From assembly GCF_003023845.1 (NCBI RefSeq), contig NZ_PYFT01000001.1, forward strand, positions 3,100,001 through 3,164,000: a stretch of DNA of 64,000 nt, in the 5' to 3' direction. Position 1 is the stretch's first letter, and each line of letters starts with the position of its first letter. The stretch comes from Adhaeribacter arboris. Its GTDB lineage: Bacteria; Bacteroidota; Bacteroidia; Cytophagales; Hymenobacteraceae. The position numbers were made by a program, and so were the translations under genes. Below are positions 1 to 8,942 of the stretch, piece by piece. The notes under the pieces are model-generated. The model was not told where the DNA came from, searched no databases, and saw nothing but the letters and a program-made list of their open reading frames with translations.

Positions 1-1
1 T

Positions 2-520
2 TTGATGCAGGACGATTTGCAACCCGTAGAATTCATGCAGAAGGCAAATAATGCGCTTACTCACTGCCTGGAACGCACTTCGTTTATTACCGCTGCTTTA
101 TATATTATAGATTATAAGTTAAAAGGTTTCTTTTTTGCCCGGGCAGGTCATTGTCATACCTTATATTACAACTCCATGACCGAAGAAACGTTTTACTTTA
201 ACACCGAAGGTTTAGGATTAGGGATTATCCGGGATAAATCGTACGGTAAACGCATCCATAACATGCATTATGATTATAACCCCGGCGACGTAATGGTAAT
301 TTACACGGATGGCATTGTAGAAGCCCGCAGTTCTAACCAGGACGAATACGGCGAAGACCGTTTGCGGGAAATGTTGAGTAATACGTACCACTTAGAAGCA
401 GATGATATTAAAGCTGCCATCATCAACGACTTAAATAATTTTAGCGGAGAGCACATTCACGACGATCAAACTCTCATTGTGATTAAATTCAGAAATGATC
501 AACCAAATTTAATTTTGTGA
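2..520 (+). CDS. SpoIIE-family PP2C serine phosphatase, C-terminal part (cut by window edge)
   Basis: The reading frame is open to the left edge, so this is only the last ~172 residues of a longer protein. It shows the C-terminal half of a SpoIIE/RsbU-type PP2C phosphatase domain: an AGHCHTLYY block near residues 46-54, the GDVMVIYTDGIVEA metal-site block near 95-108, and a terminal DDQTLIVIKF strand. Enzymes of this family dephosphorylate STAS-domain antagonists and so free a partner from an anti-sigma-type kinase. A STAS gene starts 8 nt downstream and an HATPase gene follows, so the three look like one operon and one partner-switching module. The upstream sensory part cannot be seen. The family call is firm; the signal sensed is unknown. 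Confidence 0.88.
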   Translation: MMQDDLQPVEFMQKANNALTHCLERTSFITAALYIIDYKLKGFFFARAGHCHTLYYNSMTEETFYFNTEGLGLGIIRDKSYGKRIHNMHYDYNPGDVMVIYTDGIVEARSSNQDEYGEDRLREMLSNTYHLEADDIKAAIINDLNNFSGEHIHDDQTLIVIKFRNDQPNLIL

Positions 521-528
521 CGTAATTA

Positions 529-873
529 ATGGCGATGAAAATAACACACGAAATCAAAGACCAGACGTTTACCATTCATTTAAATGGTGAACTAGACGCC
601 AGCTCTTCTGTTTTGCTGGATGAAGAATTATCTAAACCAGAAATTATGCTGTTTAAAAAAATTCTGGTGGATTGTGATCGCCTCAACTATATCTCATCGG
701 CAGGTTTAGGGGTGTTTATTTCACACCTGCAACGTTTCGAAGATGCGCAGATTAAACTTATTTTTTACAACATGCAGGATAAGGTTAAAAATGTTTTCGA
801 AATTTTGGGCTTAGACCTTTTGATGACAATAGTCTCTTCTTACGACGAAGCTATGACGATTGCTAATGAATAA
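529..873 (+). CDS. STAS-domain anti-sigma factor antagonist
   Basis: This 114-residue protein is a single STAS domain, the usual size for SpoIIAA/RsbV proteins. The loop YISSAGLGVF near residues 54-63 matches the family phosphorylation loop, with the acceptor serine expected at about residue 57. It should bind the HATPase protein encoded next when dephosphorylated by the SpoIIE-type phosphatase encoded just before. The start at 529 is 8 nt after the phosphatase stop; an ATG two codons later is an alternative. Its end overlaps the next start by 8 nt, which suggests translational coupling. Bacteroidota lack a classical SigB, so the final output target is not evident. Confidence 0.9.
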   Translation: MAMKITHEIKDQTFTIHLNGELDASSSVLLDEELSKPEIMLFKKILVDCDRLNYISSAGLGVFISHLQRFEDAQIKLIFYNMQDKVKNVFEILGLDLLMTIVSSYDEAMTIANE

Positions 874-1306
874 CTCTATCCGGATTAGCTGTGACCTGAC
901 CAATTTAATAGAAGTCCGAAATTTCGTCCGGGAGTTCTTGAGTGCGTACGCCCTGAAAGAAAGCGTACGGGAGGATATTATTTTAGCGGTGGATGAGATA
1001 AGTGCCAACTTAATCATCCACGCTAATAAAAAAGACAAAAGTAAATTCATCAATTTAACCATTTTTAGCAGAAATGGCGATCTATTGTTTGAATTTACCG
1101 ACCAGGGAATTTCCTTTAATCCAACTACTTATAAAGTACCGGATGTTAAAAAAAAGATTAAAATAGGGCAAGCGGGCGGTTTAGGCATGTTTTTAGTCCA
1201 TCATATTATGGACAAAGTAGAATTTATTACGGATAACGGTACCAATTATAGCCGGCTCTATAAAAAAGTGCCGGTACCACCTAAAACAAACAAGGTACTG
1301 CATTAA
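866..1306 (+). CDS. RsbW-like HATPase anti-sigma factor / serine kinase
   Basis: This 146-residue GHKL ATPase belongs to the RsbW/SpoIIAB-like serine kinases. The N-box lies around residues 44-51 (DEISANLI), the G1 box around 79-85 (DQGISF), and the G2 box at about 104-110 (GGLGMFL). The ATG at 866 overlaps the end of the STAS gene and is preferred over an upstream TTG at 860. By family it phosphorylates the STAS antagonist and sequesters a partner protein. No sigma-factor gene lies next to it here, so the partner must be elsewhere. Nothing in the sequence suggests inactivation. Confidence 0.87.
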   Translation: MNNSIRISCDLTNLIEVRNFVREFLSAYALKESVREDIILAVDEISANLIIHANKKDKSKFINLTIFSRNGDLLFEFTDQGISFNPTTYKVPDVKKKIKIGQAGGLGMFLVHHIMDKVEFITDNGTNYSRLYKKVPVPPKTNKVLH

Positions 1307-1558
1307 TCGTCGTCAAAAAATTTGTTTGCTCATTCTACATAATTGTTGCTTTTGGTTAGGTTAGCCCTGCCTGAATTAATATTTATACCCTACCTGCTAA
1401 TTGGCACTTCATTCTATTTTTCTTAAATAACGGCTTATCCTATATACCAAAAAACGATAGTACATCGTTTTGGCTAAAAATCCGTGCAATCTTGTAAATG
1501 CATGTAAATCCGCGATTAAAAATTCGTAAATTGCTTGTCGTTAATCTTACTCTATTAA

Positions 1559-1566
1559 CACCTTTG
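1559..1566 (+). promoter_or_regulatory. Candidate -7 box for the PPIase gene
   Basis: CACCTTTG differs by one base from the Bacteroidota TAnnTTTG -7 consensus. A TTG at 1535-1537 is 21 nt upstream, a suitable -33 position. It would give a short leader before the ATG at 1591. The call rests on motif match only. Confidence 0.4.
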
Positions 1567-1590
1567 TACTAGCCGTTTGTTTAAATTTTT

Positions 1591-3885
1591 ATGCACAGAA
1601 GTCTTTTCCTTATTGGTGGTACGCTCTTATTACTTGCCGGATGTAATGCCTCAAAAACCCCGGAGAACAAAGAACCGGTGCTTTTTACAGTAGCCGGAAA
1701 GCCCGTAACTACCGCCGAATTTAATTACGTTTATAATAAAAATAATAGTCAGCCGGATAATGGTGTGGCGAAAGGCAGCGTTCAGGAATACCTGGATCTG
1801 TACACTAATTTTAAATTAAAAGTTACGGAGGCTGAGAAACGCGGTTTAGACACGACTACTGCTTTCCGGAAAGAACTAGAAGGTTACAAAGAACAACTTG
1901 CTCAGCCTTATCTTACCGAAAAGAATGTAACCGACCAGTTAGTAAAAGAAGCTTACGAGCGGATGAAGCAAGAAGTAAATGCTTCGCACATTCTGGTAAA
2001 CGTGGCCCCGGATGCCGACCCTAAAGATACTTTGGCGGCATACAATAAAATAATGGAACTCCGCCGCCGTATTGAGGCCGGCGAAGATTTTAATACCATA
2101 GCCCGTACCCAGTCCGACGATCCCTCGGCGAAAGAAAACAGCGGCAATTTAGGCTATTTTACGGCCTTGCAAATGTTGTATCCGTTCGAGAAAGCAGCGT
2201 ATAATACAACCAAAGGGCAGCTTTCTATGCCTATCCGGACTCGCTTCGGGTACCATTTAATAAAGGTTAACGATGTACGACCGGCTCAAGGAGAAATAAA
2301 AGTAGCGCATATTATGGTACGTGCCACCCCAGGAATTCCAAAAGCCGACTCAGTAGTGGCTAAGAGAAAAATTGATGCTATCTATAACCGGTTAGCCCGG
2401 AAAGAAAACTGGGATAAAATTACGGCTCAGTTCTCCGAAGATGCCAGTTCGGCTACGAATGGCGGGGAATTACCTTGGTTTGGTACCGGACGGATGTTGC
2501 CTTCCTTTGAAGAAGCCGCTTTTAAATTAACTGCCGTTGGTGATATTTCTAAACCCGTTCAAACGCCTTATGGCTGGCATATTATAAAATTAATCGAGCG
2601 CCGTAGCTTGCCGGCTTTCGAAGAAATGGAATCTTACCTGCGCAGCAAAGTAGCCAAAGATTCTCGTTCCGAACTAAATAAAACCGCTTTTCTGAAGCGC
2701 ATTAAACAGGAAGATAACTTTCAGGAAATTAAAGCCGCTAGAGACTTTGCTTTGAGTAAAGCTACCGATTCTTTAACCACTGGTACCTGGCACTATACCG
2801 ATTTGGACAAAGAAACGAAGGAGTTAAATCAAACGCTCTTTACGCTCCAAGATCGGCAATTTACCGTTAAAGACTTTTTCACGTACGTTCAAAAAAATCA
2901 AAAATCGGTTCTTAACGGCTCTGCCGGCCACGTAATGAATGTACTTTATGATAATTATGTAACAACCACTCTGCTTAATTACGAGCGGGAAAACCTGGAG
3001 TCGAAATATGTAGATTATAAAATGCTGGTAAACGAATATCGGGATGGTATTTTACTTTTTCAATTAATGGACGAAAAGGTGTGGTCAAAAGCCATTCAGG
3101 ATACCGTTGGCTTGCAAGCCTTTTTTGAGCAAAATAAAGAAAATTATAAGTGGGATATCCGGGCCGATGCCATTGTAATTAATGCCGCAAATAAGGATAT
3201 ATTGGCTCAAGCTCAGCAATTGTTAGCTACCGGTAAATACGAACTAAAGAAATCGCGTCCGGAGCCAATTTTATTCTCTGTTGGTAAAGACGTTCTTACC
3301 CCGGAAAATACCGAGCAACTAACTACCCTTTCCGACCGTTTAATCGGCGATCCCTTGTTAACTATTACACTAACCGGCAACGCCGATATGAAAGAAAGTA
3401 GCGGCAAAAATGCGAACCTGGCCAATCGGCGGGCACAGCAAGTAGCCACATTTCTTAAAGGTAAAGGAGTAGCAGATACCCGGATTACCGTTACGGCCAA
3501 TAAGCCTAAATCAATTAATGCAACGAACAGAAATGTTTCCTTTACATTGTATACCAGTGATATAAAAGGAATTGAAGAAACCCTTAATATCACGAATCCA
3601 CTGGCTGTTCAGGTACAAAACAAGCGTTTTCAAAAAGGAGAAAACAAAATTTTAGATGAAATTACCTGGCAGGTAGGCACTTATAACTTGGAAAAAGATG
3701 GCCGGTCGGTGTTTATTAAGATAAATAAGATTCTGCCACCCGGATATAAAAATCTAAACGAAGTACGCGGAATTGCTACCTCTGACTACCAGACGTATTT
3801 GGAAAAAGAATGGTTAAAAGAACTGCGCCAAAAGTATTCGGTACAGGTAAATCAAGCTGAAGTACAGAAACTTACTCAGAAATAA
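1591..3885 (+). CDS. Peptidylprolyl isomerase lipoprotein with two PpiC domains and an OmpA-like domain
   Basis: This 764-residue protein begins with a lipoprotein signal peptide (hydrophobic core, then LLLLAGC near residues 12-18). Two parvulin/PpiC rotamase domains follow at roughly 130-230 and 237-338, each starting with a HILV/HIMV strand and ending in the FGYHLIK or YGWHIIK motif. Residues about 558-655 resemble an OmpA-like peptidoglycan-binding domain: a GNADM strand, then N-x2-LANRRAQQV and a KGV-x4-RI segment. It should act in the periplasm on outer-membrane protein folding, perhaps tethered to peptidoglycan. SurA and a MoxR ATPase follow on the same strand, but a terminator and a new promoter separate them. 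The OmpA assignment is by eye; the PPIase assignment is secure. Confidence 0.9.
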   Translation: MHRSLFLIGGTLLLLAGCNASKTPENKEPVLFTVAGKPVTTAEFNYVYNKNNSQPDNGVAKGSVQEYLDLYTNFKLKVTEAEKRGLDTTTAFRKELEGYKEQLAQPYLTEKNVTDQLVKEAYERMKQEVNASHILVNVAPDADPKDTLAAYNKIMELRRRIEAGEDFNTIARTQSDDPSAKENSGNLGYFTALQMLYPFEKAAYNTTKGQLSMPIRTRFGYHLIKVNDVRPAQGEIKVAHIMVRATPGIPKADSVVAKRKIDAIYNRLARKENWDKITAQFSEDASSATNGGELPWFGTGRMLPSFEEAAFKLTAVGDISKPVQTPYGWHIIKLIERRSLPAFEEMESYLRSKVAKDSRSELNKTAFLKRIKQEDNFQEIKAARDFALSKATDSLTTGTWHYTDLDKETKELNQTLFTLQDRQFTVKDFFTYVQKNQKSVLNGSAGHVMNVLYDNYVTTTLLNYERENLESKYVDYKMLVNEYRDGILLFQLMDEKVWSKAIQDTVGLQAFFEQNKENYKWDIRADAIVINAANKDILAQAQQLLATGKYELKKSRPEPILFSVGKDVLTPENTEQLTTLSDRLIGDPLLTITLTGNADMKESSGKNANLANRRAQQVATFLKGKGVADTRITVTANKPKSINATNRNVSFTLYTSDIKGIEETLNITNPLAVQVQNKRFQKGENKILDEITWQVGTYNLEKDGRSVFIKINKILPPGYKNLNEVRGIATSDYQTYLEKEWLKELRQKYSVQVNQAEVQKLTQK

Positions 3886-3906
3886 TTTTGTCAATAATCT
3901 TACCCG

Positions 3907-3943
3907 ATAAAAGCGCGCCAAGCCGGAGAGCGCTTTTATTTTG
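3907..3943 (+). terminator. Rho-independent terminator after the PPIase gene
   Basis: A perfect 10-bp stem (ATAAAAGCGC at 3907-3916 with GCGCTTTTAT at 3930-3939) is followed by a T-rich stretch. It lies 21 nt after the PPIase stop and before the surA promoter. Confidence 0.8.
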
Positions 3944-3957
3944 TGCATTAATTACCG

Positions 3958-3965
3958 TACCTTTG
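3958..3965 (+). promoter_or_regulatory. surA promoter -7 box
   Basis: TACCTTTG is an exact match to TAnnTTTG. Transcription would begin near 3972, leaving about 87 nt of leader before the ATG at 4059. This argues against translation starting at the in-frame ATG at 3972, which would sit at the transcript end. No convincing -33 element is visible. Confidence 0.55.
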
Positions 3966-4058
3966 TAGTTAATGCTGCTACACATAAAATTTATTAATAA
4001 CTTGTACGTTAGCGTTTTTGCGGGCAACCCCGGCATTAGATTTAACATCTATTTATTC

Positions 4059-5435
4059 ATGAAATATATTATTTTTAAAGACAGTTTTTTTAGTCGGCTT
4101 CTACCAGCCTTGCTCTTGTGCTTAATGTTGGGTTTTTCTGCCCAGGCCCAGCAGCGCACTTCTAAAGCCGTGGATGGAATTATTGTAAAAGTAGACAATC
4201 AGATTATTTTACGCTCCGAGCTCGAAACAGCTCTGGCACAAGTAGCTAGCGAAGGACAATCCGTTACTCCGGAATTACGCTGTAATGTATTACGCTCTTT
4301 ACTCATGAACAGCTTAATGCTGGCCCGTGCCGAAATTGACTCCGTGGTAGTGGAGGAAGACCAGGTAAACAGCGAACTAGACCGGCGGATGGCTTATTTT
4401 GTCCAACAAATTGGCAGCGAAGAAAAGCTGGAAGAATACTACAATAAAAGTCTTCGCCAATTAAAAGATGATTTGCGCCGCCAGGTAAAAGACCAGTTGA
4501 CGCTACAAAAGATGCAGGCAGAGTTAACCGAAAAAATTACCGTTACGCCAAACGAAGTAAAAAAATATTTTAATAAAATCCCGAAAGACAGTTTGCCTTA
4601 CTTTTCTACGGAAGTGGAAATCGGACAAATTGTGAAACTAGCTCAAATTGATAAAAAAGAAAAAGATAAAGTACGGGCCCGCCTCGAAGAAATAAAAAAA
4701 CGCATCCAGAACGGCGAAGATTTTGCCACTTTAGCGAAGGAGTTCTCCGAAGATCCTGTTTCGGCCAAAGATGGGGGGAACTTAGGCTTTTTTAAGAAAA
4801 AAGAACTTGTACCCGAATACGAAGCTGCCGCTCTTAAATTGGAGCCCGGTCAGTTATCCGAAGTAGTAGAATCGCAATTTGGCTTTCACCTGATTCAATT
4901 AATCGAACGTCGGGGCGAACAGTATAACACCCGCCATATATTATTAAAACCTGGTTCTACGGACCTGGACATGGAGCAAACCGCTCAGGATCTGGAAAAA
5001 ATCCGGCATCGCATTCAGGCCGACAGCATTACTTTTGCAAAAGCAGCCAAAGACTTTTCGGACGATGCTGCCACTAAAAACAACGGTGGCTTATTAGCTA
5101 ATCCGCAGGACGGTAGTACCTACATTCCTCTGGATAAAGTAGATCCGGGAATTTTCTTTACCATTGATACCATGAAAGTAGGTAGTATAACCAAACCGTT
5201 GCCTTATCGTACCGAAGATGGTAAACAAGCCATGCGTATTCTTTACCTTAAATCGAACATGCCGCCCCACCAAGCCAACTTAAAAGATGATTATCAAAAA
5301 ATATCAGCGGCTACCTTAAACGAGAAGCGGCAAAATGCGCTTAATACCTGGTTCAACAAAAATAAAAGTACTGTTTTTATTGATATTGACCCAGAGTTTG
5401 ATGCGTGTAACACTTTGCAATCGATAAACAACTGA
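4059..5435 (+). CDS. surA: SurA-like periplasmic chaperone/peptidylprolyl isomerase
   Basis: This 458-residue protein has a signal peptide (hydrophobic LLPALLLCLML, cleavage after SAQAQ). A SurA N-terminal domain follows (VDGIIVKVDNQIILRSELE), then two parvulin domains, the first ending FGFHLIQLIERR and the second beginning with RHILLK. SurA chaperones unfolded outer-membrane proteins through the periplasm. The start at 4059 is chosen because a signal peptide follows it directly and the -7 box lies at 3958. An in-frame ATG at 3972 would add 29 residues that do not look like a signal sequence. The MoxR gene begins 8 nt after the stop, so the two are probably co-transcribed. Confidence 0.9.
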   Translation: MKYIIFKDSFFSRLLPALLLCLMLGFSAQAQQRTSKAVDGIIVKVDNQIILRSELETALAQVASEGQSVTPELRCNVLRSLLMNSLMLARAEIDSVVVEEDQVNSELDRRMAYFVQQIGSEEKLEEYYNKSLRQLKDDLRRQVKDQLTLQKMQAELTEKITVTPNEVKKYFNKIPKDSLPYFSTEVEIGQIVKLAQIDKKEKDKVRARLEEIKKRIQNGEDFATLAKEFSEDPVSAKDGGNLGFFKKKELVPEYEAAALKLEPGQLSEVVESQFGFHLIQLIERRGEQYNTRHILLKPGSTDLDMEQTAQDLEKIRHRIQADSITFAKAAKDFSDDAATKNNGGLLANPQDGSTYIPLDKVDPGIFFTIDTMKVGSITKPLPYRTEDGKQAMRILYLKSNMPPHQANLKDDYQKISAATLNEKRQNALNTWFNKNKSTVFIDIDPEFDACNTLQSINN

Positions 5436-5443
5436 CGTCCTTC

Positions 5444-6409
5444 ATGAAGCAATTTCCCTCGGATAAAGAAGCAGCCGATGCTTTGGCACAAGCTTACAAA
5501 AATCTAACCCGCGAAATTTCAAAAGTAATTATTGGTCAAGACGAAGTAGTACGGCTGGTATTAACGGCCGTGTTTAGTCAAGGCCATTGTTTGTTAGTAG
5601 GGGTGCCTGGTCTGGCTAAAACCTTGTTAATTCAAACAATTGCCTCTTCGCTGGATTTATCGTTTAACCGCATTCAGTTTACGCCTGACCTGATGCCTTC
5701 GGATATTGTGGGTTCCGAAACCATGGATCAGAGCCGGAACTTTCAATTTGTAAAAGGTCCAATTTTCGCCAACATTATTCTGGCCGACGAAATTAATCGT
5801 ACTCCGCCTAAAACGCAGGCTGCCTTGTTAGAATCGATGCAGGAATATTCGGTTACAGTAGCAGGTCAGAAATACGAGTTAAACCGGCCATTTTTTGTGT
5901 TAGCTACTCAAAACCCGATTGAGCAGGAAGGAACTTATCCCTTACCCGAAGCGCAGCTCGACCGGTTTATGTTTAATATATTGCTTGATTACCCTAGCTT
6001 TGATTCGGAATTGCAAATCGTAAAAAACACAACTTCCGATGTGAGCTACCGGTTACCTACTCTACTACATGCCGATGAAATTACGGCTTTTCAGCACTTG
6101 GTGCGTCGCGTGCCGGTAGTAGATAATGTGATAGAATATGCGGTAAAATTAGTACATCAAACCCGGCCCAATACCGCTATGGGTGCTGCTCAGGCTTCGC
6201 AGTATTTAGAATGGGGTGCTGGTCCTCGGGCTTCGCAACATTTAATTGTAGGAGCAAAATGCAATGCGCTGCTCAATGGCAAATACTCTCCCGATATTGA
6301 AGACGTACAGGCCGTAGCTTTACCTATCCTTCGTCACCGGATTGTTCGCAACTTTAAAGCCGAAGCTGAAGGTATTACAGTAGAGAATATTATTAAAGAT
6401 TTAATGTAA
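5444..6409 (+). CDS. MoxR-family AAA+ ATPase
   Basis: This 321-residue AAA+ ATPase has the MoxR-type Walker A GVPGLAKT at residues 53-60, Walker B LADEINRTPPK at about 113-123, the ESMQE segment, and the sensor region ATQNPIEQEGTYPLPEAQLD typical of MoxR proteins. The family acts as a chaperone in maturing complexes, often with von Willebrand-factor-domain partners. None is encoded next to it here. It lies 8 nt after surA and is followed by a terminator, so it ends a surA-moxR operon. The length is normal and the family assignment firm; the client is unknown. Confidence 0.93.
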   Translation: MKQFPSDKEAADALAQAYKNLTREISKVIIGQDEVVRLVLTAVFSQGHCLLVGVPGLAKTLLIQTIASSLDLSFNRIQFTPDLMPSDIVGSETMDQSRNFQFVKGPIFANIILADEINRTPPKTQAALLESMQEYSVTVAGQKYELNRPFFVLATQNPIEQEGTYPLPEAQLDRFMFNILLDYPSFDSELQIVKNTTSDVSYRLPTLLHADEITAFQHLVRRVPVVDNVIEYAVKLVHQTRPNTAMGAAQASQYLEWGAGPRASQHLIVGAKCNALLNGKYSPDIEDVQAVALPILRHRIVRNFKAEAEGITVENIIKDLM

Positions 6410-6433
6410 AATTTTTATTGTAGTTCTACCAAG

Positions 6434-6460
6434 AAAGCCTGGCATCCGTCGGGCTTTTTT
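6434..6460 (+). terminator. Terminator after the MoxR gene
   Basis: AAAGCCTG at 6434-6441 pairs with CGGGCTTT at 6450-6457 (8 bp with one G-T wobble) and runs into six T residues. It is 24 nt past the MoxR stop. Confidence 0.8.
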
Positions 6461-6537
6461 AGTTTATAATAAAGAATGAATGTATTAAGTTCACTTAATT
6501 AATCCAGCAAATATTTTTAATTAGCAATATAATTAGA

Positions 6538-7662
6538 ATGCTTATGATAGAAAATTACATAAAATTACTTCAGCAATACAGGAAAGTACCGAAACAAAAG
6601 GTTCAACATACATTTTTTGAGATATCTGGATTCCCTCACTACGAAAATGTTTGTAGTAATATTTTAAGTTATTATCTAAAACCTTCTAACGAGCATAGCT
6701 TAGAAGATTTAGTTCTAAAGTCCTTATTAACTTCAGCTGATAAGGATTATAGATTTGATATTTATGATGAAGTAGAGGTTGAAAGAGAAGTAATTACTTC
6801 CATTGGAAACAGGCTCGATTTACTAGTGCAGACAAGTTCTTATATTATAGGAATTGAAAACAAAATATTTCATTACTTAAATAATGACTTAAAAGACTAC
6901 AGGCGGCTCCTGGAGAGCCGCAATACGCTTAACAATTCCAAAGAGATAATAGGTATTGTTCTTACGCTACAAAAAATTATTAAACCAAGTGAAATCCGCC
7001 TACTATCTGAAAATGGATTTATCAATGTTACTTATGACGATTTATTCCGGGAGTTAAAACAAAATTACTCCAGTTATGCTTTAAAGGCTAACATAAAGTA
7101 CCTTACTTTGTTAAATGAATTCATTTTATCAATAGAATCTTTAACAGGCAAAAGCATGAATGATAATAAACTATGGAAATTCTTTAGTGAAAATGCAGCT
7201 ATTCTGGAAGATTTCAGCAAAGATTATAATAGTTATATTAACTATTTAAACGAAAAAATAAGTTTTTTGAAACAGAATATAGCTATCGATAGCAATGAGG
7301 TAAGAATATGGATTTGGAAAAAGTTTTGTTTAGTAACTGATTTTACTATTCAAGCATATAAGTTTGCTATTGACACTTATATAAAACCTCAAGGTTGGGA
7401 AATTCAAATCTTTGGCAGAGATGATGAATCTCATCAATATGTAAAATCACCACCTTTTCGAAAAATCGTAGATCTAAACTCAGATTCTTATCAAAAATTT
7501 AATAACGAAAGAATTATTTATTTGACCTTTAAAGTAGATGAGAGTGTTGAAACAGTAAAAAAAGCTTTAGAAGATTTAATTCATCAAATACTTCATGGAA
7601 CTCATTTACCCAAACAAACCAGCGATGAACAGGCAATTAATGATTCAACAAACCCTAAATAA
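6538..7662 (+). CDS. PD-(D/E)XK nuclease-superfamily protein
   Basis: This 374-residue protein has a core of the PD-(D/E)XK type: RLDLLVQ with Asp94, then IIGIENKI with Glu107 and Lys109, preceded by a conserved acidic helix near residues 78-83. Standalone proteins of this kind are widespread in Bacteroidota accessory regions and some belong to defence loci, but the target here is unknown. The coding sequence is visibly more AT-rich than its neighbours and uses AT-ending codons, which suggests acquisition. An ATG two codons in (6544) is an alternative start. No methyltransferase or specificity subunit is adjacent, so a classical restriction system is not supported. Confidence 0.75.
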   Translation: MLMIENYIKLLQQYRKVPKQKVQHTFFEISGFPHYENVCSNILSYYLKPSNEHSLEDLVLKSLLTSADKDYRFDIYDEVEVEREVITSIGNRLDLLVQTSSYIIGIENKIFHYLNNDLKDYRRLLESRNTLNNSKEIIGIVLTLQKIIKPSEIRLLSENGFINVTYDDLFRELKQNYSSYALKANIKYLTLLNEFILSIESLTGKSMNDNKLWKFFSENAAILEDFSKDYNSYINYLNEKISFLKQNIAIDSNEVRIWIWKKFCLVTDFTIQAYKFAIDTYIKPQGWEIQIFGRDDESHQYVKSPPFRKIVDLNSDSYQKFNNERIIYLTFKVDESVETVKKALEDLIHQILHGTHLPKQTSDEQAINDSTNPK

Positions 7663-7931
7663 CCTCGCCAAACTTCTCGGTCAAAAGCTAAAAGAAGTAA
7701 ATTGAACCACACCTTATAAAAGAGGCCGATTTTAATACAGCTAATCCTTTCGCCTATGAAATACTGACTTCCGGCATAGAAATAAAAACAGAAGCTTAAC
7801 GAAGGCTTTACCCTAGTTTAATTTTGCTGTTTTATTCTTGATTTCTAAATAGCAAATTCTTCTAAAATAAGAGGTTTGCTATTGTATTTATATTAATTCT
7901 TATTTGTAAAACTCTTATATCCAGCGGCTAC
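7663..7931 (+). other. Gap with possible gene debris
   Basis: No intact gene is visible. A 21-codon frame from the ATG at 7640 and an open stretch ending at 7799 (…NPFAYEILTSGIEI…) could be eroded remains of a small gene; the second faintly resembles the end of a nucleotidyltransferase-type antitoxin. Neither can be named with confidence. Confidence 0.25.
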
Positions 7932-8683
7932 ATGAAACAGGCAAAAAATCTCTTTTCCGCTCAAGCAAAAGAATATAAACGTTTTCGGCCAACCTACCCG
8001 ACAGAGCTTTATCAGCGTATTTTGCAGAAAGTTAAAAATAAAGATCACGCTTGGGATTGCGGTACGGGAAACGGACAAGTAGCAGCTCAACTAGCCAATT
8101 ATTTTACAATCGTAACGGCCACCGATATTAGTCAATCGCAGTTAAACCAGGCAGAGCTCAAAGAGAATATTAGGTATCAGGTTTGCCGGGCGGAGCAAAC
8201 TAATTTTGCCAATAGTACTTTTGATTTAATTACGGTGGCTCAAGCCATTCACTGGTTCGATTTCGATGCATTTTACCAGGAAGTAGCTCGCGTTAGCCGG
8301 CCGGAAGGTTTGTTAGCCACTTGGGGTTATGGCTTGTTAAGTTTGAGGATAAAATTAATTCTATAATTACTCATTTCTACCGCGATGTAACCGGACCCTA
8401 TTGGGACGCCGAACGCCGGTACTTGGATGAAGCTTATAAAACCATTCCGTTTGACTTTCCGGAAATTAAAGTGAAGGAACAATTTGCAATCCGGCAGGAT
8501 TTTACCTTAGCTCAATTAGGTGGATATTTAAATACATGGTCGAGCATTCAAAAATATCAAGAAGTAAATAAATCAAATCCTGTTAAAATCCTGCTTGCCT
8601 CCTTGGAGCCATATTGGCCGGGAAATATTCAAAAAACCGCAACTTTCCCCATCTTTATACGCTTAGGAAGAATCATAAAGTAA
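7932..8683 (+). pseudogene. Class I SAM-dependent methyltransferase, single frameshift
   Basis: Two overlapping frames together make one ~250-residue methyltransferase. The first part carries the SAM-binding motif WDCGTGNGQVA near residues 42-52 and the AIHWFDF motif typical of methyltransferase-11 proteins. The second continues with KFEDKINSIITHFYRDVTG and a normal C-terminus. The switch occurs at 8331-8341: restoring one G in the TTGTT context rejoins the frames and gives the expected family length. The substrate is unknown. A sequencing indel is as likely as real inactivation, since five other genes in the window show the same kind of defect. Confidence 0.78.
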
Positions 8684-8942
8684 TGCGGATTAGTACATTA
8701 AACAGTTAATTTACTAAAATTCTCTAAATAAGTGCTTGTAAAATTATTTTTTTTCTATAATAAATCTTAAGTATAGCGCTTTCCGGTTAAGAATAACTGT
8801 GCTTTCATTTATTTGTTTTGATTATTTAAAACTTTAGAATCTTGTTAGCAGTAAAGGAAAAATAAATTAAATAAGGTTTCATTCATCCAAATCCGTAATT
8901 TTACTTGATTAATGTATCAAAGACAGAAGTAGCTTTAACTTT

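Noticed and set aside
3213-3593. 126-codon open frame on the minus strand inside the PPIase gene
   Set aside because: It lies wholly within a well-supported gene and shows no domain, ribosome site or promoter.
3972-4058. Upstream extension of surA
   Set aside because: It would put non-signal sequence before the signal peptide and coincides with the expected transcription start.
7640-7799. Short frames after the nuclease gene, considered as a CinA-like or nucleotidyltransferase fragment
   Set aside because: The matches are too short and weak to name a family.
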